From contig CM076961.1 in NCBI GenBank assembly GCA_039566865.1, forward strand, positions 8,455,501-8,519,500: a stretch of 64,000 bases of DNA, read 5' to 3'. Below the pieces are notes generated by a model. That model worked only from the letters and a program-made list of their open reading frames with translations, made no database searches and was not told the origin of the DNA. A program made the position numbers and the translations under genes. The stretch comes from Aurelia coerulea (Eukaryota; Cnidaria; Scyphozoa; Semaeostomeae; Ulmaridae). Below, in pieces: positions 41,041 to 52,945 of this stretch. Position 1 is the first letter of the stretch. Each line of letters begins with the position of its first letter.

Positions 41041-41085
41041 CTTATGTTACTGTCAGGTGATATTCATCTCCACCCAGGACCCACT
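41041..41085 (+). other. Degenerate 2A-like motif in LINE-D ORF2
   Basis: Codes LLSGDIHLHPGP just before the PHD finger. The 2A consensus is D(V/I)ExNPGP; here Glu is His and Asn is His, while D-I and P-G-P are kept. 2A-like peptides at this place are known in several animal LINEs. Skipping activity of this variant is doubtful. Confidence 0.45.
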
Positions 41086-41182
41086 AAAATCTGCCAAACC
41101 TGTAACAAGTCAGTAAGAAAAGGCCTTCCATGCACACAATGTGGGCTCTGGGTTCACAAGAGATGTGACCTGATATCTGATA

Positions 41183-42587
41183 AGTTTCATTCCTTCGAAA
41201 ATTGGCCTTTGTTCAAGAATTCTTCAGGAACGCTACAAATAAGATATAGCTTTCAAAATTTCACATGTTACGTGAATTATGTCCAGGAATAACATGAAGG
41301 TATTTGTTTGTGTGATTTTCGAAAATCCTAGAGGAATTAAAGCTATTTGCTGCGAAGAAAGCTAATGGGCCTACCTTCACCCGCCGCAGAATCCCAGTAA
41401 TCGGCATTAAATCACTCTTTTTCGCAATAATAACCAGCGGATACATTAACGAATAACTTCACAACAAATCCAATTTCTTTCCGCCATTTAATAATCAATA
41501 ATTTCGATAAAATGTGACAAGACTTTACAGCTTCTGCAGCAAACCGTCCAAACTACCGTCGATTCAAAGTTTTCTTGTTGCAAACACGTTGGAAGTCTTG
41601 CAAGACTTGCATAAAACAAAAGGTTTTGCAAGACTTAGGTCTCCCATATGACACAGGAAAATGATACCTTTGAGAATAGATTGCACACTCCTAAAGTCTT
41701 TCTATCCTTGCAAAATAAAGAGAAAATAAAACATGTCTCAAAAATTGCAAATTTCTTTGTCACATCGGAAAAGTACATAATTTGTGTAAAGAAATTTCCC
41801 CTGCAATCTATTCTCAAAGGTGTACAATCTATTATCAATGGTAACATTTTGCTGTGTCATATGGGAGATCTGAGCCTTGCACAACCTTCTGTTTTATGCA
41901 AGCTTTCCTGGTGTTTGCAACAAGAAAACTTTGAATCGACGGTAGTTGGACGGTTTGCTGCAGAAGCTGTAAAGTCTTGTTACATTTTATCGAAATTATC
42001 GATGATAAAATGGTGGAAAGAAATTGAATTTGTGGTGAAGTTATTCGTTAATGTATCCGCTGGTTATTATTGCGAAAAAGAGTGATTTAATGCCGATTAC
42101 TGGGATTCTGCGGCGGGTGAAGGTAGGCCCATTAGCTTTCTTCGCAGCAAATAGCTTTAATTCCTCTAGGATTTTCGAAAATCACACAAACAAATACCTT
42201 CATGTTATTCCTGGACATAATTCACGTAACATGTGAGATTTTGAAAGCTATATCTTATTTGTAGCGTTCCTGAAGAATTCTTGAACATAGGCCAATTTTC
42301 GAAGGAATAAAATTCGATGTAACGCCGATCCCTGATAAGATTTTAACCAAATGCAGAAAAACAAATGTGGAGTGGGGCCTCTCGAATCGATTCGTGGCAA
42401 AACCAGCTCTGTATCTTTATTACTCGAATATCCATTTTTATTTTCGTGAAGGTACTCGAAAATTTATCTCGGAAGCCTTATTTTCAGTCATGTGATCGGA
42501 ATACGACGATATCATTGGCTTATAAGCGTGAAATTAGAAGATTTGCGGGTTTCCCTGTGCCCTATTGAAAGATTTGACTCATATGCT
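41183..42587. mobile_element. 1.4-kb foldback insertion with 9-bp TSD in the PHD finger of LINE-D
   Basis: The 9-mer tatctgata stands on both sides (41174-41182, 42588-42596), and its removal rejoins the PHD frame (the two frames differ by the insert length). The arm from about 41187 (attccttcgaaaattggcc) is inverted to 42310 and pairs nearly all the way to the centre, about 500 bases per arm. The right side carries another 277 bases (42311-42587) with no partner on the left, so the ends are not symmetric. No coding capacity is recognised; the ORFs at 41261-41446 and 42051-42236 are the two arms of the palindrome read alike. Confidence 0.75.
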
Positions 42588-45500
42588 TATCTGATACAGA
42601 GTTTGCAACTCTCTCCATGTTAGATTAAAATGAATATAGGTTCACTTGCCTGTCTTGCAAGAACAACATCAGGGTTAACCTGTGGCAAGAACTTCCATTT
42701 GCGGATGAAGGCTCTGTTAATGACCCCTTGCCTGAACATCCAATACCAATTGAAATTAATAATGAAGCCACCCAAGGACGACCAGAAGATTGTATGTGGA
42801 ATCCATTTAGGAAAAGAGGCTTGCACTTTCTTCACCTTAATATAAATGGCCTATTGCCCAAAATTGATGAATTGCGCGTCATTGCCAAAAACTCAAATGC
42901 TGCAATAATTGGAATTACAGAATCAAAACTTGACAAAACTGTATTAGATAATGAGGGTAAAATTGATGGCTATGAATTGAAAAGATCTGACAGAAATAGG
43001 CAAGGTGGTGGCGTTGCTTGCTATATCAGAAAAGAATTGTCTTTCAATGTAAGGGAAGATTTTTCACCAGATCTCGAAAATATATTTCTTGACTTACTGT
43101 TACCAAAATCCAAACCAATCCTCGTTGGGATCCTTTACAGACCCCCTGACTCAAGTGGTTTCCTTAAAAAGCTCAATGTAGCCATTTCAAAAACAGAACA
43201 CTTTGATAATCAAGAAGTTTTTATATTGGGGGACTTGAATATTGACCTGACAGGCAGTAAAAAAAGTAATTCAAACGGGATCAAGCGCTACAAAGAATTC
43301 TGCTCCCTTCACGGACTTGTACAGCTAATCCAAGAACCAACGCGCATTACTGAAAAATCTGAAACTCTATTGGACCATATAATCTCTAATTCGGGCCAAA
43401 AAATTTCTCAGCATGGTGTCCTCAACTTGGGAATATCTGACCATCAAATGATTTACTGCACAAGAAAGAGCACAAAAACTAAAATCTTTGGTCACAAATA
43501 TGTCAAAATCCGTTCAATGAAAAATTACAATAGAGAGCTCTTCCTGGAAAAACTGAAATCGGTCAAATTCCCAAAATATTCCGAATTTATTGATATCAAT
43601 GCTGCATATTCTCACTTCATACAAATGATCATTTCCATAATTGATGAAATAGCTCCAATGAAAGAAATTCGCATAAGAAAAGACACTCAAGAATGGATAG
43701 ATGAGGAAGTTCTTGAAGGGATCAGGATTTGAGACAAGCTTTTCTGCAAATTTAAGAAGACAAAAATTCACATGGACCATGTCAATTTCAGGAAAGCTAG
43801 AAACAAGGTTTTGTCTCTTATAAAGAAGAAAAAGAAAACTCGTGTGGTTGGGAAACTAAATGAAAATATTGACAAGCCAAAAGAACTATGGAAAAGCCTG
43901 AAATCACTAGGACTTCCTTCTAAACAAGACAAACCCTCCAAAATATGCCTAAAAAATGATGGCGAGCATTGCTTTGATGATAAAATTAATTCAAACATTT
44001 TCAAAAATTTCTTTTCAAATTTGGCTAAAGAACTTGTAAATAAGCTACCAAATCCACCTAAAATATTTGGGTCAGAAAGTGTCAAACAATACTACCAACA
44101 CCTCAACCCAGGGAAGAACAAATTCACACTACATCATACAACTGATGAACATGTTCTCAAATTCTTAGAGAAAATAAATCCCGCAAAAGCAGCAGGGCCT
44201 GATAATCTCGCAGGAAAATTCCTTAAGGACGGTGCACCAATACTGGCAAAACCAGTCAAGGAGCTATGCAATCTCTCCATCTCTCTAGCTCATTTCCCAG
44301 ACGATTGCAAGCAAGCTAAATTGAAACCACTTTTTAAAAAGGGCAAGAAAGATGAACCAAAAAATTACAGGCCAATCTCACTCTTGCCTCAGATCTCCAA
44401 AGTTATTGAAAAAATTGTCCACGAGCAGATACAACAATACTTGGATACAAATAAGATTCTCTATCAATACCAGTCTGGTTTTCGTCCTTTCCACTCAACA
44501 GACACATGCCTATCATATCTAAGTGATAAAATCATACAAGGGTTTGAAAACGGGAAGTTTACCGGCATGATATTAATTGACTTACAAAAAGCGTTTGACA
44601 CAATCGACCACGAAATTTTCCTTGAAAAAATGAAACACATAGGCTTTGCCGATTCAGTTATTTTTTGGTTTAGATCATATCTGAGATCTCGTCACCTGGG
44701 GAACTATCATGTGGAGTCCCGCAAGGTTCTATTCTTGGCCCACTAATTTTCCTCTTGTATGTCAATGATATGCCTCAGGCAGTTGACTGTGACCTTCTTT
44801 TATATGCAGATGACTCCTGCCTTGTATTCAGTGACAATAGCGTCAATGAAATAGAAAAGCAACTAAATAAGAATTTTAATTCCCTCTGTGATTGGTTCGT
44901 TGATAACAAACTAAGCATTCATTTTGGAGAGGACAAAACAAAGTCTATACTTTTTGGCAGAGCAAAAATGAGAACCGACAATCAAAATCTGGACATCAGA
45001 AGGGGTGACATCAGGATTAAACAGCACACCTCAGTGACCTATCTGGGCTGTATTCTTGATGGAAACCTGTCTGGTGAATCAATGGCTACCAGGACCCTGG
45101 GCAAAATAAATGGCAGGCTAAGGTTCCTCTATAGAAAGCAAAATTTTCTTGACTTCTCTCTTCGTAGGTTACTAGCAAATGCTCTAATCCAGCCCCACTT
45201 TGACTATGCATGCAGTGCTTGGTTTCCATTGATTAATAAAAGGCTAACCAAAAAAATTCAAACAGCTCAAAATAAATGTATCAGGTTTTGCTTAAGTATG
45301 AATAACAGAGCACACATAGGAATCAAAGAATTTAAAAATATAAATTGGCTCCCTACTAAAGAGAGGTTTAAACAATGTACTGCTACAAACGTTTACAAAT
45401 TTTTCGATAATTCAGCCCCATCCTATATGTCGGAGATGTTCTTACCAGCTGGCCAGAGTCGGATTACTCGAAGGTCTAAAAACAAATTAAATCAACCATT

Positions 45501-45675
45501 CCGAAAGAGCAACATAGGGCAAAGTGGTCTATCTTACCTAGGACCTAAGATCTGGAACAATCTACACTCTGACCTAAAGTCTGCTAAAAACGTTAACAGT
45601 TTCAAACATAAGATAAAGGACAATTTCTTTAAAGACCTCCAAAATCAAGAAAACAGTCCCTATATATATTATTAA

Positions 45676-45966
45676 ATTTCTAAAAACTGCGTAAATAACA
45701 AGCCCAACAGGCTGTTACACTTTCTTATGAACGTCTCTTTTTTTCATGAAAACTTTTCTTTTCTATAATACCCCTGGAGGGACCATTATGGAAACAAGGT
45801 TGCACTGACCTTTTAATGCTATCCCTGCCATTTTAAACTAGGGGTATTTTTATACTAGATCTTTAGTTTTTATTACCATTTTATACATGTAAATAGCCTT
45901 TCTTTCCTTTATTACATTTTCAATTTTTACTTTGTATGGCAAAATTTTACATACATACATACATAT
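45676..45966 (+). other. LINE-D 3' UTR and (acat)n tail
   Basis: After the ORF2 stop, ataatacccctggaggg and a distant aggggtatttttat could pair as a long-range hairpin. The element ends with about four acat units at 45948-45963. Confidence 0.6.
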
Positions 45967-46534
45967 TGACCCTGAAAATGATTTGAGGAACTTTGAAACG
46001 ATCTGATTTCGTTTAGACGACCTTCTAATATTTACAGTAAAGTTAATATAATAATATCTATCTGGCTGGAGGCTGAGAGACAGATAAGAAGGCCATTCTT
46101 GCTGTCATCAAACTTCTACAACGCCCACACGTGTATATTACTTCATGTAAATTCCACAACCAACTACTTCATGTAATATCATCACATCCTTTTTATTCTA
46201 AAATAAACAGTCCATCAGTCCATTAAAGTTCTCCTGGTTTTAAAACAATTAATCATTTTCTTTTTAAAATATAAACAGTCCATCAGTCTATTAAAGTTCA
46301 TCTTGATCAACACAATTCTTTCAATTCTCTAAAGTTTTTTTAGTTCATAGTCTCAATAAGTCTGCTTGGTTTCTTTATCTCCCTTCCTGGTCTTGTTCTG
46401 ACTATACTTGCTCTCTCTGGGCTTTCATTCTCTCTGCTTCAATCCTTGGTCTCTCTAACTCTGATCTCTGTAACTCTGTACTCGTTACATCAGTGTCACT
46501 GCTATTTGCATCATCTGCATTTTTGGTGGAAGAT
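45967..46534. other. No gene; short direct repeat
   Basis: aaacagtccatcagtc.attaaagtt occurs twice (about 46205 and 46273). Otherwise AT-rich with ctct-rich stretches at 46350-46480. No ORF is supported. Confidence 0.45.
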
Positions 46535-47220
46535 TAGTGGCGGTCTTAAGTCACTAAAAAAACTGAAAAATATTATTTCCCAGCTGGACCATGTGTACCG
46601 TGCACTTGTCGAAAGTCATCTGCGATACGCCAATGTTATTTGGGGGATCTTCCTAAATCAAAATTGAGTACCCTCCAACGTCTGCAGGACAGAGGCCGTT
46701 CGATTATTGATAAGACTAGACTAAAAGACAATTTGGTCTCATAATTGGTTGACCGTTGAACAACTAATAAACTCTGATCGATCAGTTATGACACACAAAA
46801 TAACCAACAGGCAATTTCCCGAAAGCCTTTGGGATAAATACCATCATAGGACTCAGCATTCAAACCACAGAGCATGGAATTGCAGGGACCTACAGATCCC
46901 AAGAAATAATCTTGAATATGTCAAGAAATGCTTTCACTATTCGGCTCTGAAAGCTTGGAACGATATACCCATCAATACCAGAGAGCTCCCTACACTTAGT
47001 AGATTCAAAAAGCAATTGAAAAGTTATTATACGAGCTGAACACAAGCTAAAACACGACGCCCTGGAGGAGCAGCTGCTATTAGATAAGTTACTGCACATA
47101 ATTTCGCTTTAACTGTATATAAATTGTATTAATGTAATTAGGATATTTATTTTCTTATTTAGGTATTGCGTTCGTAAGCTGAAGGGTTTTTGTGTATAAA
47201 AAAATTAAAATTAAAATGAA
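46535..47220 (+). pseudogene. LINE-B2 3' fragment (thumb and C-terminus)
   Basis: GLKSLKKLKNIISQ then VESHLRYANVIWG, a frameshift near 46665, LQRLQDRGRSIIDKTRLKD, a second shift near 46740, then VEQLINSDRSVMTHKI to KAWNDIPINTRELPTLSRFK and the stop at 47037-47039. It matches residues about 400-580 of the frame at 28333-30075 and shares its 3' UTR (gctgaaggg..tttgtgtataaa). 5'-truncated within the thumb. Confidence 0.8.
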
Positions 47221-47649
47221 ATCTAAAACCGTTTTCCTGTTGGAATCCCTGATATACGCGACAACAAGACTTTAAACACAAAAATGAGGCTGATGCCACC
47301 CAAAATCCCCGTATAACATCAATTTTCGAAATAAGCACCCTTGAATTGACTAAAGCAGTTTGTCTCATAAATTTTGCTATTGGGCAACCATTCTTTGTCT
47401 ATTCCTTATTCTCCTCCTGCTTTATTTTAAGATATGTAGCAATTGCCCATACTCTTGGAAAGTTTTAGTATCATGCTTTATTACAGTGCTGACGTTTCAA
47501 AAACGAGGCAATACAAGAGTCCCACCAATCCCATTGGTTAATTGCACATTTCCCGCGGTTTTCCCGTAGCCTTGTATAATACGATATAAGGATGCGTTTT
47601 GTCACCACAGCAACTGATTTAGGTATCTTAGATCTACACAGCATACAGT
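47221..47649. other. No gene recognised
   Basis: AT-rich, without a recognisable frame. Confidence 0.4.
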
Positions 47650-48060
47650 TCAAATCCTTACTGGTTGCTGGTAGCGTCCCAGCCTTGTTGGCGAAGATCT
47701 GGCCATTCGATCAATGGCTGGTCCGCTTGGATCCATATTCTTGTTACAACATTTAGCACGCAAGATGTGCAGTCTCCAAGATGAGTGTCATAATGGCAGC
47801 AAGGATATGTCCATTACTCCGATGGATGCCTCTTCAAGTGCATGTTTCCAGAGCATAGCTATTTTGACATTTACCTCTTCTTCGTTACTCAACGGTGAAT
47901 CCTTGCTTTCAGAAGGTGATGACGTCAACTTTGAGCAATGGTTCTCCATCACAAAATATACTTCTGTACAGCGTAGAACATTCTTTATTTTGAAACGATT
48001 TTTTCAATTGTTTCCAGCATTAACTCCATAACCCGCCGCTCGTTTTCTCCGTTCTTCAAA
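47650..48060 (-). pseudogene. Unknown coding remnant shared with 50737-50937
   Basis: The complement reads QADQPLIEWPDLRQQGWD near 47680-47740, nearly the same as QADQPSIKWPDLRQQGWD at about 50755 on the plus strand. Further upstream (about 47800-47960) a frame reads SPSESKDSPLSNEEEVNVK. Stops and shifts separate the parts. The protein is not recognised; its last residues in the other copy are acidic. It may be the C-terminus of an unidentified transposase or host protein. Confidence 0.4.
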
Positions 48061-48272
48061 AAACCAATGAAGTTTCGAGGTACTTAGGATCCCCTCTTGC
48101 TTTTTTCACCTAATTTGATCAAATTATCTTATAAGTATCGGCAATGATATCAGCTCGATTATACCGGGTGCGCCAAAATAAACTATGCACGTTTGGCAGG
48201 CCACAATAAATCATGCAATCAAACGATTTTGAAGATTTATGACTTAATCTTTAGCAGAAAGCTTGATTTGTT

Positions 48273-49634
48273 TGTCCACTTATTTTACATCGATTATATA
48301 CATCTAGCTTACTATATACAATTTCATATGTACATGCAAACTAATCCAAATCGATGAAAAAACTAAATAGATAAATTAATTGTATTATGAGACAAATGTA
48401 CATGAATGAATATTTTTACAAAGTTTTACTAATTAATAAGAATACACGAAAACTAACTTTCGGAGGCATATTGGCAAGCATTGCATTTACAGTTTGGGCC
48501 ATTCCACATTTTTATCATGCGTTTGAAACCACTTAAGTTTTCGGCGGATTTTATTTCATTCAGCAGTCCATTCCAGATTTGAGGTCCCAATGATTGTAGG
48601 CTGTTAGAACCAAAGGTGACTTGATTTGGTCTATAATGTTGTAAATCATTTGGTTTTCGTAATGAGTATGTAGAGGATCTACTTTTGAAAATATCATACA
48701 TGAACGATGGATTTAGATTGTTTAAAGTCTTAAAAATCTCAATGCAGAGAACTCTCAAACGGGAAACATGCATTGCACACCTTTCTGACTTCACTAGTAA
48801 GTCGCTGTAAGATGCATGGTAAGCATTGTATAAAAATCTAAGGGCACGTTCTTGAATCTTTTAAATTTTTTGCAACGATTTAGCTGATGAGAAGTACCAT
48901 ACAAGAGGACAATAATCAAAATTAGAGTATACAAAGCTTTGGACGAGAACTTTCCTTTCTTTAAATGCAATAAATTTTTTGAGTCGTTTCAAAACATTGA
49001 GTTGTGACGCAGCTTTTCTGCAAAGTTCAGAGATATGCGGTTCAAAGTTTAGTTTATAATCTAGTTTAATACCTAGAAATTTGACAGTTTCTTCAGACTT
49101 TATCAGTTTTCCTTGGATGTTGAAATCTTGTCCACTGGTATTTGTTTGATCCTTTCTGATAAGGAGTGCATGGAACTTTTCTGGATTTGCTATCATTCCA
49201 TTTTGTTTCAGCCAACTCAAAGCAACTCCGGCTTCCTCCTCCAGTACCTCAATCAAATTTGATAAAGTCTTGGAAAAATAAGCCAGAGTGTTATCGTCGG
49301 CATAATTATGTAATGTTGCTTGTTTGATGAACAAAAAGAGATCATTCATGTAAACATTGAATAAAATAGGGCCCAAAACAGAGCCTTGAGGTACTCCTGA
49401 TAAAATAGTTTGAAAAGAGCTATACGTATTATTGATTCTCACAGACTGTTTCCGCCGTTTCAGGTAGGAGTAAATAAGGACAAGAGCATTTTCATCGAAG
49501 CCATATGCATGTAGTTTGGCTATAAGTAAATCATGTGGAATGCAATCAAAAGCCTTCGACAAGTCCATTAGGACAGCCCCTACAATATTGTTGTCATCGA
49601 GTTTAACCCTCCATTCTTCGAGCATTCTTATCAA
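48273..49634 (-). mobile_element. LINE-E, 5'-truncated copy inside the mariner-like element
   Basis: Begins abruptly in the RT domain at 49634 and ends in a short AT-rich 3' region near 48273. The target sequence can be read from the sister arms at 21120-21140 and 50010-50030, where the same stretch is uninterrupted. Confidence 0.75.
48453..49634 (-). pseudogene. LINE-E reverse transcriptase, one nonsense codon
   Basis: The frame opens with RMLEEWRVKLDDNN, then motif A VLMDLSKAFDCIPHDLL, motif B GVPQGSVLGPILFNVYMND, motif C LHNYADDNTLAYF and the thumb FLGIKLDYKLNFEPHI. A TAA at 48861-48863 interrupts KSLQKI | KIQERALRFLYNAYH. The same frame continues through LRVLCIEIFKTLNNLNPSFM, SLQSLGPQIWNGL and a Cys-rich end (CKCNACQYASES) to 48453. 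RT motifs are intact apart from the single stop. It differs clearly from the LINE-A to LINE-D families. Confidence 0.85.
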
Positions 49635-50129
49635 GAATTAGATTCCAGGACTTTTTGCAAATTTTTCCGTTTTCAGGGTTTAGAGCTAGAAGCGAGTTTC
49701 TCAAAATATTCGTTTTCAAAAACACTGACAACGATCAAAAAACATTGATCAAAGTTTAAAAGACTCAACATGAATGAACAAGGAGAAAACGTTTTCAGGG
49801 TGATTTGGGGATTTAGTACGAACTCTCGTGCAGGTAATTACAACCAATCGATTTCTAAATCTCAATTACCACAAACAAGTTCTCTCTTTGTCCATTCATA
49901 TCGATTCTTTTGAAAACTTGAGCGATGTTTGTTGGTGGTTTTCAAAACTATTATTTTAAGAAACTCGCTTCTGGCTCTAAAAGCTGACAATGAACAAATT
50001 TGCAAAAAATCCCAGTATTTAATTCAGGCTTTCTGCTAAAGATCAAGTCATAAATCTTCAAAATCGGTCCAGTGTACGATTTATCGTGGCCTGCCAAAAG
50101 TGCATAGTTCATTTTGGCGCACCCCGGTA

Positions 50130-50292
50130 CCTTCTTGGTAGTGATTTTAGGAACTTCTACAGGGTGTGCCAACAAAATGGTGCCCCGTTTGCCTAAAGAT
50201 TGCAACAAAAGGGCAAAAGATTCTCGCCAAACTTTCATATGATGTTGCTCTTCAGATAGATGGTATCTGTTTGCTTCAATGCATTTAGCCTA
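50130..50292. other. No gene recognised
   Basis: Short interval between the mariner-like element and the next MITE. A phrase agggtgtgccaacaaaatgg at about 50160 resembles a TIR start, but no partner end was found. Confidence 0.4.
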
Positions 50293-50535
50293 CAATCCTG
50301 GCCAAAAGAAGCTGGGACACAGGCAAATTTCAGTGTCTTCATGATGTTTCCTAAAATATCGAGAAGAAAACATACGTTTAGACTCTCCAAATCCCCCCTC
50401 CCCCTATTTCAATGTTGAGAAGGTCGAAAGGTGTTTGATTCAAGCAACTTTGAGAAGGGGGGAGCGGGGGGCACGTAATCAAAGACCGAAGTAGTGCAAT
50501 TTTATGATTTGTCCCACGTATTTTGGCCAAGATTG
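50293..50535. mobile_element. Tc1-like MITE, 243 bp, TA target
   Basis: The left end caatcctggccaaaaga and the right end (complement caatcttggccaaaatac) are inverted, with TA on both sides (50291-50292, 50536-50537). Interior phrases (tgggacac; cccctccccct; aatgttga) have counterparts in the MITEs at 54916 and 58788 (tggaacac; cccctcaccccc; aatgttga), so these are related. Confidence 0.75.
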
Positions 50536-50736
50536 TAGGTGCTTCACTTGACTGTTAGCTACTTTTCGGTGTTTATTTTGAATAGCTTTAAATTACTTTT
50601 TAGATGGGGGGGGGGGGGTGTGGAAGTCAATTTCACCTTTTCTCGATGCGAGTCTTTATATGCTTCTTTGCGCAGTTGTTTTACTCCTCTCCAATTGATG
50701 GAGAAAACAAGCGGTGGCTGACGGAATTAATGTTCA

Positions 50737-50937
50737 GTGGTTGGTCCAATACTACAAGCGGACCAGCCATCGATCAAATGGCCAGATCTTCGCCAACAAG
50801 GCTGGGACACTACATTGGAGATGAAGTTGATTGAAAAGATGTTCCCAAATGAAATCGAGGAAGCTCTGGTGCAAACGGATAACGAATTTGTCCTTGATGA
50901 TGACGAAGATAGTGACGAGAAGAACTCAAGTGGATGA
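50737..50937 (+). pseudogene. Unknown protein C-terminus, acidic tail
   Basis: Reads VGPILQADQPSIKWPDLRQQ, GWD and LIEKMFPNEIEEALVQTDNE, then an Asp/Glu-rich end (LDDDEDSDEKNSSG) and stop. The WPDLRQQGWD core recurs on the minus strand at about 47700. The frame is open upstream only a little way. Not recognised; it could be a fragment of a transposase or a host gene. Confidence 0.35.
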
Positions 50938-51599
50938 TTCAGTATAATTTTCTAGTGATTCAACAATTAAGGGGGCAAGTCAGTTGAAACCAACAGCGTT
51001 TGGTATCAAGAAAACTCTTCCTATTTGGGGGAACGTTCTCTGCTGTTTGGAAGAATTGATGTACCTGTAGTTACTGCAATCCAATTGACAGCATTAAATA
51101 TGCCATCCATTTTGATGTTGTTCATATTTTCAGAGCGATTGGCATCTACAGAGTTCCTATCTTAATATTATAGGTACATATTTCCCTCATAAACTGTTTT
51201 AAATACTGTTTTGGGTCACAGACCATTATAAAATGCTGTTTGCATCCAGTTTGCAACATTAAAAAGCTTGAAACTTCAAGTTTACTGATCTTTACCATAT
51301 AAGGTAAAGGATGGGTTTTGGTCACGAGACAATAATCATTTTGGTATTAAAATCAATAATCAACATTATCAACTCATTGGCAATGCCATTTCATTCATAG
51401 TCGAGGAAAGAAAGCATTTCTCTTCCTGGCAAAGCTGATAATGCTATTTCTCCTCCGCAGAGGCTTCTGGTCAAAGTGGTACTATTTGAACCCCCGCTTT
51501 TACTTCTCAAACCCAGCAGATCCCCATTCACCATCACTTTTCCATATACTCACGTGAGTAGGCACCTGAAAATAGTGATATAAATTTCTCCGCCTTGAA
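50938..51599. other. No gene recognised
   Basis: No coding frame, RNA gene or bounded repeat is visible. Confidence 0.45.
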
Positions 51600-51964
51600 A
51601 TGGCACCTACCTCAACCACTGTCTGGTCTAATCTTACAACGCATTACATTAATGTACGATTACATACATGTTGTATTACTGCACGATTACAAGGCCTGTA
51701 GTATTCTTATTCTTGTACAATTACTCCAAGCGAAGTACTCTACGGAATGACCAATCTTATGATGAATTACTTTACTGTACGATTGCATACATGTTGTATT
51801 GGGCTATTCCATTTTTAATCCGTACAGGGGGTATGGAAGGCAAATTCCAGGGGTGAGATTACATAAAATTTCCAGGGTACTTGGACTCCAACCACCCTGG
51901 AAATCCAGGGCTGTTGTGCAGAACCCCCCGGATATTTTCATTTCATTTTTCATTTTCATATATT

Positions 51965-52022
51965 TAACTACGGGGAGGGTAGCCCTTTGGCACAGGTGCC
52001 GATTTTCAAGGGGCCCTCCCAT
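51965..52022 (-). promoter_or_regulatory. LINE-B 3' UTR hairpin
   Basis: On the minus strand gggagggccccttg pairs with aaagggctaccctccc around an inner ggcacctgtgcc stem. It sits just before the 3' tail, as in LINE-C. Confidence 0.6.
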
Positions 52023-52945
52023 AAAATTAAAATTTAGTTACAAAAATAAAGATTAAAATTTAAAACTATTATAAATACCAAAACCTATTTACAACCTTAA
52101 ATGCTATTTACAATATGTTCTAATATTTACAAAAGGAAAAAAATAACCTAAATTGTTTGTTTAAAACAACTTAGAGAGGATGCCTGCTTAGACTCAGCAG
52201 AGAGGCTATTCCACAGCTTTGCTCCCCTATGAGAAAAGGCTTTTTGACTATTTGAGGTCTTCTTAAGAGGTAGCCTTAGATCTGTCCCAGTATTCCGGAG
52301 ACGTAAGAGGAGCACTGTGAGCTTTTTGTGAAAAGGTTACACAAGGATTGCGGAGCCAATCCGTGTAGGGATTTGAAGACCATCGTTTGAGACTCATTTT
52401 GAATGAGTTCCTGGATGGTCTTCCAACCCAGACTCTCGATAATTGGATTGCTTGGGGCATCAAAACTGCTGTTTGTTACAATTCTAGCAGCACGGTTCTG
52501 GAGTTTTTGCAACTGGTTAATTTCAGTTGAACCGGCGCAGCCTCAAACAGAGCAGCAATATCGAAAGTGGGGCTCCGCAATACCTGTGTACATAGTTTTC
52601 AAAGTTTCCATTGGTAAGAAAGATTTGGCATGTTTTAAAAAGCCTACTGCCCTAGAAACTTTTTTAGAAACAGCCTTGATTTGCTCTTTCCAGTCCAAGG
52701 AACAATCAATTTCTACGCCAAGGTATTTTGTTTTTTGAACAACTTCAAGCCCATTCTCTCGAATTTTCAATTCTAAATCTTTATTCTGACTTTTGAGAAT
52801 GTTATGCCTCTGTTTAGTAGAAACCAGCATGGAATGACTTTTTGCCACATTTAGAGAAAGTTTGTTACCCTGCAGCCAGGTATTTACTTGCTTAAGATCG
52901 CTGTTAATAGCCTCATTTAGCTGAGTTATATCTGAGGATTGATAG

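Larger units (their letters stand above)
40495..45675 (+). pseudogene. LINE-D ORF2: hydrophobic N-terminus, 2A-like motif, PHD, endonuclease, RT; multiply broken
   Basis: The ATG at 40495 starts a region with two hydrophobic stretches (IILPIVGFLIRIF; SSLMLTFLIVF). Then LLSGDIHLHPGP (residues 185-196) resembles a 2A motif, followed by a PHD finger (Cys200, 203, 213, 216, His221, Cys224). An insertion (41183-42587) interrupts the finger. It resumes as EYRFTCLSC after a stop (probably Glu to TAA, about 42612). Endonuclease: LHLNINGLLPK, IGITESKLD, FILGDLNID, TLLDHIISN, GISDHQM. A TGA at 43730 replaces one codon in frame. RT: NYRPISLLPQ, ILIDLQKAFDTIDH, then a frameshift and small deletion near 44690 before CGVPQGSILGP, then LYADDSCLV. 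It ends at 45675. Dead copy. Confidence 0.85.
48164..50127. mobile_element. Mariner-like TIR element split by LINE-E
   Basis: The left end ccgggtgcgccaaaataaac and the right end (complement ccggggtgcgccaaaatgaa) are inverted, with TA at each side (48162-48163, 50128-50129). The arms share the phrases ggcaggccac, gattttgaagatttatgac and agcagaaagc. At about 48272 the left arm is interrupted and resumes at about 49635 (attagattccagg), with LINE-E between. Without LINE-E the element is about 600 bp and non-autonomous. Confidence 0.75.

Noticed and set aside
41261..42236. Two identical 61-codon ORFs
   Set aside because: They are the two arms of the 1.4-kb foldback read on opposite strands, not a duplicated gene.
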